In this document: one piece after another, positions 1-5,802 of the stretch
Numbering within the stretch: the first letter of the stretch is position 1
Layout of the letters: each line of letters opens with the position of its first letter
Assembly: GCA_014803905.1 (NCBI GenBank)
Contig: JAAVAW010000004.1
Coordinates: 4,550-10,351, forward strand
Source of the DNA: Lactobacillus sp.
GTDB taxonomy: Bacteria; Bacillota; Bacilli; Lactobacillales; Lactobacillaceae
Length of the DNA: 5,802 nt
Direction of reading: 5' to 3'
Translations under genes and position numbers: made by a program
Notes under the pieces: model-generated
The model's input: only the letters and a program-made list of their open reading frames with translations
Database searches by the model: none
What the model was told of the DNA's origin: nothing

Positions 1-257
1 TTTACAACCTTTTCTTCAGCTTCGGTGTAAACAGGATCTTCAGCTTTACCCTTTTCTTCAGCCTTTAATTCGTCTTCTGAAACTTTCTTAGCGTGCTTCA
101 AAATTGACTTAATGTCCTTGATAGTTTCGTGTTGAGCGGTACGGTGACGCTTGTCAGGTTCGCTTTCTTCAATCTTAGTCAAGTGACTTTCAGCATCAGC
201 AATCTTCTTAGAAATTCTGTCTAAAGCTTTTAATTCTCTCTTAGTGTAATCTGCCAT
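1..257 (-). CDS. Small highly charged protein of unknown function (partial, C-terminus outside window)
   Basis: An open frame on the minus strand starts with ATG at 257-255 and stays open to the window edge, giving 85 full codons; the stop is not seen. The protein begins MADYTKRELKALDRI and is dominated by Lys, Glu, Asp and His, with no hydrophobic segment, signal peptide or cysteine. It looks like a soluble, largely helical protein with possible coiled-coil character, and turns Glu/Lys/Ala-rich at the end. A good ribosome site (GGAGG, 8 bases upstream) and a promoter precede it. Lysine is coded mostly by AAG (about 12 of 15 by hand count), and CAC, GAC and TAC also occur, unlike the AAA-rich genes to the right. 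In lactobacilli such usage tends to mark highly expressed genes, so it may be an abundant protein. I do not recognise the family and assign no function. Confidence 0.8.
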   Translation of the reverse strand, partial: MADYTKRELKALDRISKKIADAESHLTKIEESEPDKRHRTAQHETIKDIKSILKHAKKVSEDELKAEEKGKAEDPVYTEAEEKVV

Positions 258-265
258 AATAATTA

Positions 266-270
266 CCTCC
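266..270 (-). promoter_or_regulatory. Ribosome binding site of the minus-strand small protein gene
   Basis: The minus strand reads GGAGG here, followed by 8 bases and then ATG. This is a near-ideal Firmicute Shine-Dalgarno site and supports the chosen start. Confidence 0.8.
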
Positions 271-304
271 AAACAAACTTAATATAATCACTTAAGACAT
301 CTTT

Positions 305-333
305 AATATAAATCCTTAATTACTTAATTACAA
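305..333 (-). promoter_or_regulatory. Probable sigma-A promoter for the minus-strand small protein gene
   Basis: Reading the minus strand, TTGTAA (333-328) is followed by a 17-base spacer and TATATT (310-305). Each box matches four or five of the six consensus bases, and the spacing is ideal. Transcription would begin near 298, leaving a leader of about 40 bases before the start codon. The region is very AT-rich, so chance matches are possible. Confidence 0.5.
316..331. repeat. Tandem direct repeat of TTAATTAC (2 copies)
   Basis: The 8-base unit TTAATTAC occurs twice back to back. It falls almost entirely in the spacer between the -35 and -10 boxes of the minus-strand promoter, and its core TAATTA is palindromic. 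It could be an operator for a regulator binding two adjacent sites, or simply AT-rich chance. No regulator is identified. Confidence 0.4.
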
Positions 334-437
334 AAATAATGCACTCAATATTAAAAGAAATTTTTACAAAATATGCTCAGGCCGCAATAGAGTGGGATTT
401 ATTGTAAAATGAAAGAGAAGAGTTATAAAAATAGAAT

Positions 438-444
438 AAGGAGG
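438..444 (+). promoter_or_regulatory. Ribosome binding site of the oxidoreductase gene
   Basis: AAGGAGG lies 7 bases before the ATG at 452, a textbook Shine-Dalgarno site that fixes the start. No convincing promoter is paired with it. Confidence 0.8.
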
Positions 445-451
445 AAGTCAG

Positions 452-1420
452 ATGATTAAATTAGGAATTATTGGTTCAGGGATGATTGTGCATGACTTTT
501 TAAAAATTGCCGATCAAATACCCAATTTAGAATTAACTGCTATTTCAACTACAAAAAGAAGTGAAAAAGTTGGAAAAGAATTGCAGGCAGAATATGGAAT
601 AAAAGAAACTTATACAGATAATAATGAATTATTTAATGATCAAGAAGTAAATACTATTTATGTAGCAGTTCCAAATAATCTACATTATCAAGTGGCCAAG
701 CATGCTCTTGAACATGCAAAAAATGTTATCTGTGAAAAACCATTTGTGGCTACACCTGAAGAAGCAATAGAATTAAAGAAAATTGCTGATCAACATAATG
801 TATTCTTGGTAGAAGCTATTACTAATATTTATTTGGCTAACTTTGAATATTTAAAAGAACATTTAAACAAGATAGCACCTGTTCATAATGTAGAATTGAA
901 TTATACACAATATTCTAGTCGCTATGATGATTTCTTAAAGGGAATAATTCAACCTGTTTTTGATCCAACTAAAGATGGTGGAGCCTTAATGGATTTAGGT
1001 ATTTATAATATTCACCTTGCAGTTGGTTTGTTTGGTAAACCAGAAGAGATTCATTATTTTCCAGTAATGCAAAAGAAAATTGATACGTCGGGTAATTTAA
1101 TTCTTACTTATCCAGAACTTCAGGCTAGTTTGTTAGCAGCAAAAGACTCGTATGTAACAGATCAGTGGAGTTATATTGAAGGAGAGAAAGGAAGCCTAAA
1201 AATTAAGGGCTCTACAGGTCAATTAAAAGAAGTTGAGTTGGACTTGAAGGGAAGAAAACCTGAAAAGATTGATCTTAATAAATATAGTCATCGAATGGTG
1301 GCCGAATTCGTTGAATTTAGTCGGATGATTGAAGAAAATGATCGCCAAGCAGCTGATGAGGCTTTTAATCATTCATTAACTGTATTGGAAGTCCTAACTA
1401 AAGCCAAAAAACAACGTTAG
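452..1420 (+). CDS. Gfo/Idh/MocA family NAD(P)-dependent oxidoreductase
   Basis: This encodes a complete 322-residue cytoplasmic protein, the usual length for the family, with no signal peptide. It begins with a Rossmann nucleotide-binding fold: the glycine motif GIIGSG (residues 5-10), the strand-end motif VAVPNNLH (71-78), and the hallmark CEKP (94-97) whose Lys96 is the expected catalytic lysine. The C-terminal alpha/beta domain holds the second hallmark around GGALMDLGIYNIH (176-188). There Asp181 is kept, but Tyr185 stands where inositol dehydrogenase-type members have His; Tyr is known at this place in glucose-fructose oxidoreductase and dihydrodiol dehydrogenase types. The family oxidises or reduces sugars, polyols and related carbonyl compounds. 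The substrate cannot be read from the sequence. The gene appears monocistronic: the upstream gene is divergent and a strong terminator follows directly, so it is probably unrelated in function to the operon after it. Confidence 0.92.
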   Translation: MIKLGIIGSGMIVHDFLKIADQIPNLELTAISTTKRSEKVGKELQAEYGIKETYTDNNELFNDQEVNTIYVAVPNNLHYQVAKHALEHAKNVICEKPFVATPEEAIELKKIADQHNVFLVEAITNIYLANFEYLKEHLNKIAPVHNVELNYTQYSSRYDDFLKGIIQPVFDPTKDGGALMDLGIYNIHLAVGLFGKPEEIHYFPVMQKKIDTSGNLILTYPELQASLLAAKDSYVTDQWSYIEGEKGSLKIKGSTGQLKEVELDLKGRKPEKIDLNKYSHRMVAEFVEFSRMIEENDRQAADEAFNHSLTVLEVLTKAKKQR

Positions 1421-1422
1421 AT

Positions 1423-1451
1423 AAAAGGGAGAGGAAAACCTCTCTCTTTTT
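1423..1451 (+). terminator. Intrinsic (rho-independent) terminator after the oxidoreductase gene
   Basis: GGGAGAGG (1427-1434) pairs with CCTCTCTC (1439-1446) around an AAAA loop, with one G-U pair. Four A-U pairs extend the stem at the base, and T5 runs from 1447 to 1451. It begins 2 bases after the stop codon. It separates the oxidoreductase transcript from the downstream operon. Confidence 0.9.
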
Positions 1452-1478
1452 GCGTTATATCGGTAATCTTGGTATAAT
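1450..1478 (+). promoter_or_regulatory. Extended -10 promoter for the TerB/BrxD/BrxHI operon
   Basis: A perfect TATAAT (1473-1478) is preceded by TG at the extended -10 position (1470-1471). A weak -35, TTGCGT (1450-1455, only TTG matching), lies 17 bases upstream. The extended -10 can make up for the poor -35. The -35 begins inside the T tract of the preceding terminator. Transcription would start near 1485, leaving a short leader of about 40 bases. It is the only good promoter seen for the three downstream genes. Confidence 0.7.
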
Positions 1479-1514
1479 TTTAGAATATATGTTCGTATAA
1501 ATTCTTAAAGAAAT

Positions 1515-1521
1515 GAGGTGG
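1515..1521 (+). promoter_or_regulatory. Ribosome binding site that sets the start of the TerB-type gene
   Basis: GAGGTGG matches the anti-Shine-Dalgarno sequence (AAGGAGGTGAT) over GAGGTG and lies just before the ATG at 1525. An in-frame ATG at 1513 overlaps the site's first base and has no comparable site upstream. The protein therefore most likely starts at 1525, four residues shorter than the longest frame. Confidence 0.7.
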
Positions 1522-1524
1522 AAA

Positions 1525-3390
1525 ATGTTAACTAATAATTTAATCAGATATTTGAAACAAAAATATGGCTTAACTTTTAAACAAATGTTAACGAATAATC
1601 GAAATATTTTTGTTTTAATGGTACCGAATAGTAAAGATTTTTTTGCTATCCTTTCGCGAGTTCCTAATAAACAAGTAGGAATAGATAAACCGGGGCATGC
1701 AGTTACTTTAGATTTAAAATGTGGTGAATTTTCTAAGACTTTAATTGATTTGCCTGGGTTTACAAAATCATTCAGGATTAAAAGCAATCAGTGGATTGGG
1801 ATGTGGCTTAATCAAGTAAATGATGATGAAGTTAAAAAAATAGTAGATTATGCTTATAAATTGGCTCTGAATGGTGAAATACAAACTACAGGTCAATACT
1901 TATTAATTCCTGAAGATGAGGAATCTGAAAACACTCTATATCATGCAGAAACCATTCCACCTAGAAAAAATAAACAAAATAATCAATCTCTTGGAAAAAG
2001 AGAATCTGATATTCCCCAGGAAATTGAAAAAATGCTACAAAGTTATGATTATACAGTTCTTCCCGCATTAGGAAGACAAAAAAATTTCTACCATCAAGGA
2101 CAATTGATGGCAGACTATGAAGATGACTATAATCAAAATTTTACCTTTACTCGCTTTTACCCAACTTATCATGATATGACAGTTCATCAGTTAAGAACTT
2201 ACTTTACTTGGCGAACTAAAGTAAGAAAAGGAATATATGAATCAACTAGTAGATCTTATGTATTTATTTACATCTATGAATTGCTTAATCAAATAGGTGT
2301 AAAAAATCCTGAGGAAGGATATCAATTACTTAAAAAACTTTATGAAGAATATGTGTTAATTTACGATTCTGAAATAAAAAAATATCTTAATAATTGGCGT
2401 AAAGATTATGTTACTTTTTATAATTTAGAAAAATATAAAGACGAGGTTTTTACAAAAGAAAACAAGAAAGATGATCTCTATGAAGATTTGTTAAGACCCA
2501 CAAATTCTATTAACTTAAGTAATAATTTAAAACAATTATCTACTTATCATGGTAAAAGTCCGCTAGAAGAACAAACATATCAACAACTAGTTTTTTTTGT
2601 TTGGCGTAAGCTTTTAGCAAATAAAGAATACTTTGATTTTGCTAAAGAAGTATTATTTACAATTACTGAGAGAGAATATTACTTCTTTTCGCGAGCAATT
2701 TTATATAATCGAGTTCCTCATTTTGATACTTTTCAAGTGTCTTCTAGTAGAAAATTTTATCAAAAAAATGGTCATACTTATTATCAATATTTTTCACCAG
2801 TAGCACGTCAAAGAACAAAAATAAACGCCGTTTTGCATGAAATTGATCGTATTAGTAGGATTGAGTACCAAATGGGAAGAAAATTAAAGACTAATAATTT
2901 AAAACCTGCAATTGTTTTAACAATTGAACAGGCTGTTAAAGAATTTCATGCTACAGAAATTGAGGCTCAAAGACCCAAAATTAAAATTAATTTTGACCAT
3001 TTAGATAAAATTCGTTTAGATGCGTCTAAAACGCGTGAAAGTTTGCTTACTGAAGAAGAAAAAGAATTGGAATTAGAAACAAATAAAGAGCAAGAAGACT
3101 CTAAAAGAATGGTAGAAAGTCAAATTGAAAGAAAACAGGTAATAGAGAAAGAAATACCTTATGGGTTAAGTAAGGATGAATACTTTTTCTTAATGGCACT
3201 CTGGCATCAGACTTCTTGGAAAAAAGAATTGCAACAAGAGCACTTAATGACATCTATTTTGGTAGATAGTATTAATGAAAAATTATTTGATGAAATCGGC
3301 GATAGTTTGATTGAATTTAATGGAGATGAACCCATAATTATCGAAGATTATCTTCCAGATTTATTAGAATTATTTGGTAAGGAGGAATAA
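1525..3390 (+). CDS. TerB_N / TerB_C domain protein with an MmcQ/YjbR-like N-terminus, first gene of a BrxD-BrxHI operon
   Basis: This encodes a complete 621-residue protein with no signal peptide or membrane segment. Residues about 30-115 resemble the MmcQ/YjbR (DUF419) fold, with a DLKC strand (63-66), a PGF turn (77-79) and FRIKSNQWIGMWL (83-95) before a DDEV...AY helix; that family is annotated as DNA-binding. After a polar linker (about 130-165), residues about 180-400 fit the TerB N-terminal domain, best seen in FYPTYHDMTVHQLRTYFTWR (211-230) and in SYVFIYIYELLNQIG. The C-terminus fits TerB_C: a charged helical stretch (about 482-545), then VDSINEKLFDEIGD (580-593) and EDYLPDLL. The central metal-binding TerB domain found in longer relatives is not evident. 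The role is unknown; TerB-family proteins are tied to stress and phage-response systems, and placement before BrxD and BrxHI suggests a sensor or scaffold in defence. The gene is more AT-rich than its partners. The domain calls are from memory of the families, and the MmcQ/YjbR one is the least certain. Confidence 0.82.
   Translation: MLTNNLIRYLKQKYGLTFKQMLTNNRNIFVLMVPNSKDFFAILSRVPNKQVGIDKPGHAVTLDLKCGEFSKTLIDLPGFTKSFRIKSNQWIGMWLNQVNDDEVKKIVDYAYKLALNGEIQTTGQYLLIPEDEESENTLYHAETIPPRKNKQNNQSLGKRESDIPQEIEKMLQSYDYTVLPALGRQKNFYHQGQLMADYEDDYNQNFTFTRFYPTYHDMTVHQLRTYFTWRTKVRKGIYESTSRSYVFIYIYELLNQIGVKNPEEGYQLLKKLYEEYVLIYDSEIKKYLNNWRKDYVTFYNLEKYKDEVFTKENKKDDLYEDLLRPTNSINLSNNLKQLSTYHGKSPLEEQTYQQLVFFVWRKLLANKEYFDFAKEVLFTITEREYYFFSRAILYNRVPHFDTFQVSSSRKFYQKNGHTYYQYFSPVARQRTKINAVLHEIDRISRIEYQMGRKLKTNNLKPAIVLTIEQAVKEFHATEIEAQRPKIKINFDHLDKIRLDASKTRESLLTEEEKELELETNKEQEDSKRMVESQIERKQVIEKEIPYGLSKDEYFFLMALWHQTSWKKELQQEHLMTSILVDSINEKLFDEIGDSLIEFNGDEPIIIEDYLPDLLELFGKEE
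3379..3385 (+). promoter_or_regulatory. Ribosome binding site of the BrxD-type gene, inside the end of the preceding gene
   Basis: AAGGAGG lies in the last codons of the TerB-type gene, 7 bases before the ATG at 3393. The stop of the first gene and the start of the next are only 2 bases apart. This points to one mRNA and probably coupled translation, so the two proteins are likely made together. Confidence 0.85.
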
Positions 3391-3392
3391 AG

Positions 3393-4724
3393 ATGACTGA
3401 GAAGAAGCGCAAAATTCCTAAACGAATTGCTCAAACTGTTTTGAATTCCCTAAAAGGGGGAGTTGTACCGCGAATTGGCCTTCCTTATATTACCGTGGGA
3501 CGGAAAGCAGAAATTGAAGCATTACTTCATGATGTTGACATTATTAGTGAAGGGGGAGCCTCCTTTCGCTTTGTAGTAGGTCGATATGGATCGGGGAAAA
3601 GTTTTCTATTACAGGCAATTCGTAATTATGTAATGGATAAGAATTTTGTTGTAGTAGATGGTGATCTTTCTCCAGAACGACGATTGCAAGGAACTAAAGG
3701 ACAAGGCCTAGCAACTTACCGCGAATTAATTCAGAACTTAGCTACTAAAACTCGTCCTGAAGGTGGGGCATTACCATTAATTTTGGATCGCTGGATTAAT
3801 TCAATTCAAGCAAAAGTGGCGCAAGAGACCGGTTTGAATCAGGAAGATAGTGAATTTTCTGAAGCAGTAGATAAGAAAATTTATGAAGTCATCGGTAATT
3901 TAAATGAATTAGTTCATGGATTTGACTTTGCCCAACTTTTAAAGATGTATTATGAGGCCTACATGAATGGTGACGAAGAAACTCGTGCTAAAGTAATTAA
4001 ATGGTTTAGAGGAGAGTACAGTCGTAAAACAGAAGCCAAAAATGAGTTGGGCGTTAATATTATTATTTCCGATGATGATTGGTACGAATATATTAAGTTA
4101 TTTGCAATGTTTTTCAGACAGGCCGGTTACGCTGGGTTAATGGTTATGGTAGATGAACTTGTAAATATTTATAAAATTCCGAATAGTATTAGTCGTCAAT
4201 ACAATTATGAAAAAATGTTAACGATGTATAATGATGCGCTTCAAGGTAAAGCTAAATATTTAGGAATAATAATGGGAGCCACCCCACAAGCAATTGAGGA
4301 TCGAAGACGTGGTGTTTATAGTTATGAAGCATTACGTTCACGTTTAGCCAATGGAAAATTTTCTAAAGAAGGAGCAACTGACATGTATGCTCCAGTAATT
4401 AATTTAGAGCCTTTAAATGCTGAAGAAATGTTAGTTTTAACTGAAAAACTGGCTCAAATGCATGCAACTCTTTATGGCTATGAATCAATAATTACTGATG
4501 AAGATTTGGCAACCTTTATTAAAATTGAATATGGTCGTGTAGGTGCAGATACTAATATTACGCCACGCGAAGTGATTCGTGACTTTATTGAACTATTAGA
4601 TATTACGTGGCAACATCCTGATCAAAAAATTGGTGATTTACTTAATTCAGATGAATTTAGTTATACCAAGTCAGAAGCCGTATCTGATGAAAAGAGTGAT
4701 GATTATACTGAATTTACAATTTAG
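3393..4724 (+). CDS. brxD: BrxD-family P-loop ATPase (BREX ATP-binding domain protein)
   Basis: This encodes a complete 443-residue soluble protein of the length usual for BrxD. It has a basic N-terminus, then the family's lead-in GGVVPRIGLPYITVGR (22-37), which resembles the start of other BrxC/BrxD-type AAA-like ATPases. Walker A is GRYGSGKS (63-70). Walker B is MVMVDE (250-255), with Asp254 and Glu255 for Mg2+ binding and ATP hydrolysis. GIIMGATP (291-298) fits sensor 1, and the arginines in ALRSRLA (313-319) are candidate arginine fingers. ITPREVIRDFIELL (389-402) closes the conserved part, and an acidic tail follows (about 420-443). All catalytic motifs look intact. In BREX types 2 and 6, BrxD lies next to the BrxHI helicase, as here; its precise role is not established. 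The gene follows the TerB-type gene by 2 bases. The symbol is given by family resemblance, because no full BREX locus is visible. Confidence 0.88.
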   Translation: MTEKKRKIPKRIAQTVLNSLKGGVVPRIGLPYITVGRKAEIEALLHDVDIISEGGASFRFVVGRYGSGKSFLLQAIRNYVMDKNFVVVDGDLSPERRLQGTKGQGLATYRELIQNLATKTRPEGGALPLILDRWINSIQAKVAQETGLNQEDSEFSEAVDKKIYEVIGNLNELVHGFDFAQLLKMYYEAYMNGDEETRAKVIKWFRGEYSRKTEAKNELGVNIIISDDDWYEYIKLFAMFFRQAGYAGLMVMVDELVNIYKIPNSISRQYNYEKMLTMYNDALQGKAKYLGIIMGATPQAIEDRRRGVYSYEALRSRLANGKFSKEGATDMYAPVINLEPLNAEEMLVLTEKLAQMHATLYGYESIITDEDLATFIKIEYGRVGADTNITPREVIRDFIELLDITWQHPDQKIGDLLNSDEFSYTKSEAVSDEKSDDYTEFTI

Positions 4725-4740
4725 TTAGTTTTAATTAAAA

Positions 4741-4746
4741 GGGGAT
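4741..4746 (+). promoter_or_regulatory. Ribosome binding site favouring a GTG start for the helicase gene
   Basis: A G-rich stretch, GGGGAT, sits 7 bases before an in-frame GTG at 4754. The in-frame ATG at 4745 overlaps this stretch, leaving no room for a site of its own. Starting at GTG gives MNIFNRYAPFIQDY, which fits the N-terminus expected of this helicase type. The match to consensus is only moderate. Confidence 0.55.
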
Positions 4747-4753
4747 GAAGAAA

Positions 4754-5802
4754 GTGAATATTTTTAATCGCTATGCTCCATTCATTCAAGACTACATTTA
4801 TGATCATGGTTGGCAAAATTTGCGCCCAATTCAAGTAGCAGCAGCGCAAGAAATTTTTAATACTGAGAATAATGTTTTGTTAGCGGCCTCGACTGCTTCT
4901 GGTAAAACTGAAGCGGCCTTTTTTCCTATTCTTTCAGAAATTAGTGAAAAACCGGCCGATTCAGTTCAAGTACTGTATATTGCGCCCCTAAAAGCGCTAA
5001 TCAATGATCAATTTGATCGTTTAAATGAATTAACTCAAGATACTGAGATAAAAATTTGGCGCTGGCATGGGGATGTCGCTCAAACACAAAAACGAAAATT
5101 ATTAAAAAAACCATCCGGAATATTACAAATTACGCCTGAATCTTTAGAAAGCTTAATTATTAATAAGCATATAGCAATTCCTGATTTATTCCATGGTTTG
5201 CAATATATCGTAATTGATGAATTACATTCATTTTTGCGTAGTGATCGTGGTGGACAAACATTTTGTCTACTTGAAAGATTAGCTAAGCTTGCTCAAGTAA
5301 AACCTAGAAGAGTGGGATTATCAGCTACAATCGGTGATATGACGGCGGCCGCTAAATTTTTAGGAGCTGGAAGCGGACGTAAAACTAGTGCACCAAAGGT
5401 TCAAAGTGGAAAACAAGTTTGGCATTTATCAATGGAACATTTTTATCAAACTGATCCACAAGCAACAAGTGAAGATTTTGATCCTGCAGAAATTGTGGAA
5501 CCCAAAACGGATATTGCCCCGGCTTTGGCCGATCCTGGAATAGGCTATATCTTTGAACATACTCGCGGCAAAAAGAGTTTGATTTTTACTAATAGTCGTG
5601 AAGAATGTGAGTCAGTGTGTCAAGAATTACGTGAATATTGCAGTTATAATCACGAGCCTGATCGGTTCTTAATTCACCATGGAAATTTATCGCCGGCATT
5701 ACGGCAAACTGCTGAAGATGCCATGAAAGATCCGGACGCTTATGTATCAACTTGTGCAACTGCAACTTTAGAATTAGGGATAGATGTTGGTAAATTAGAA
5801 AG
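4754..5802 (+). CDS. brxHI: Lhr/BrxHI-like DEAD/DEAH superfamily 2 helicase (partial, C-terminus outside window)
   Basis: The frame is open from GTG 4754 to the window edge, giving 349 complete codons; the family is usually more than twice as long. The superfamily 2 helicase motifs appear in order: RPIQ (24-27, Q-motif-like), Walker A TASGKT (47-52), APLKAL (77-82, motif Ia), TPESLE (127-132, Ib), DELH (155-158, motif II), SAT (190-192, motif III), IFTNSR (277-282, motif IV) and TATLELGIDVG (336-346, motif V). Motif VI and the C-terminal domains lie beyond the edge. DELH, together with the ITPESLE and ATLELGIDVG wording, resembles Lhr-type helicases, the group to which BrxHI belongs. These use ATP to move on or unwind nucleic acid. 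The gene follows the BrxD-type gene after 29 bases with no terminator or clear promoter, so it is probably the third gene of the operon. A housekeeping Lhr-like helicase is the alternative, but the BrxD neighbour favours BrxHI. An in-frame ATG at 4745 is a less likely start. Confidence 0.87.
   Translation, partial: MNIFNRYAPFIQDYIYDHGWQNLRPIQVAAAQEIFNTENNVLLAASTASGKTEAAFFPILSEISEKPADSVQVLYIAPLKALINDQFDRLNELTQDTEIKIWRWHGDVAQTQKRKLLKKPSGILQITPESLESLIINKHIAIPDLFHGLQYIVIDELHSFLRSDRGGQTFCLLERLAKLAQVKPRRVGLSATIGDMTAAAKFLGAGSGRKTSAPKVQSGKQVWHLSMEHFYQTDPQATSEDFDPAEIVEPKTDIAPALADPGIGYIFEHTRGKKSLIFTNSREECESVCQELREYCSYNHEPDRFLIHHGNLSPALRQTAEDAMKDPDAYVSTCATATLELGIDVGKLE

Noticed and set aside
385..404. 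Inverted repeat CAATA ... TATTG with a 10-base gap
   Set aside because: The arms are only 5 bases long and extend poorly; in AT-rich intergenic DNA this is not enough to call an operator.
402..429. Possible promoter for the oxidoreductase gene: TTGTAA (402-407) and TATAAA (424-429), or TAAAAT at 405-410
   Set aside because: The first pair would start transcription at about 436, right at the ribosome site. TAAAAT at 405-410 has no acceptable -35 at 16-18 bases. A promoter must exist upstream of 452, but none can be singled out.
1513..1524. Four-residue N-terminal extension (ATG at 1513) of the TerB-type gene
   Set aside because: The good ribosome site begins at 1515, within this extension, and serves the ATG at 1525. 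There is no site upstream of 1513.
1455..1787. A 110-codon open frame on the minus strand
   Set aside because: It lies opposite the operon promoter and the start of the TerB-type gene. Its protein shows no recognisable family or plausible domain, and it reads as a shadow of the AT-rich coding strand.
4725..4753. Separate promoter or terminator between the ATPase and helicase genes
   Set aside because: The 29-base gap holds no hairpin with a T tract and no paired -35/-10 boxes, so the genes are treated as one operon.

Overview
The window looks like chromosomal DNA from a low-GC Firmicute, most likely a Lactobacillus of the acidophilus/gasseri/helveticus type. The grounds are the AT-rich sequence, the strong GGAGG Shine-Dalgarno sites and TATAAT-type promoters, one GTG start, and protein families common in lactobacilli. 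The genus is an inference. No RNA gene, insertion sequence, CRISPR array or origin is visible.

Layout. (1) Positions 1-257, minus strand: start of a small, very charged protein of unknown function that runs off the left edge. It has its own promoter (305-333) and a codon choice suggesting high expression. (2) Positions 258-451: a 194-base divergent intergenic region. (3) Positions 452-1420, plus strand: a Gfo/Idh/MocA-type NAD(P)-dependent oxidoreductase that stands alone and ends in a strong intrinsic terminator (1423-1451). (4) Positions 1450-1478: an extended -10 promoter whose -35 box sits in the T tract of that terminator. (5) From 1525 to the right edge: a tightly spaced operon of three genes. 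The first encodes a 621-residue TerB_N/TerB_C protein with an apparent MmcQ/YjbR-like N-terminal domain. The second encodes a 443-residue BrxD-family P-loop ATPase. The third encodes an Lhr/BrxHI-like DEAD/DEAH helicase, cut at the window edge after about 349 residues.

The three-gene operon is the interesting part. BrxD and BrxHI are known as a pair in some BREX phage-defence systems (types 2 and 6), where they sit beside a PglX methyltransferase and a PglZ phosphatase. Here the pair is led by a TerB-type protein. TerB-family domains have been linked to stress and phage-response systems. No methyltransferase, PglZ or BrxC is seen inside the window. The operon is therefore either the edge of a larger defence island continuing to the right, or a compact TerB-BrxD-BrxHI module. 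By analogy, the TerB protein would act as a sensor or scaffold, the BrxD ATPase as a switch or loader, and the helicase as the DNA-acting motor. That division of labour is inference and cannot be read from the sequence. The first gene is visibly more AT-rich than the two after it.
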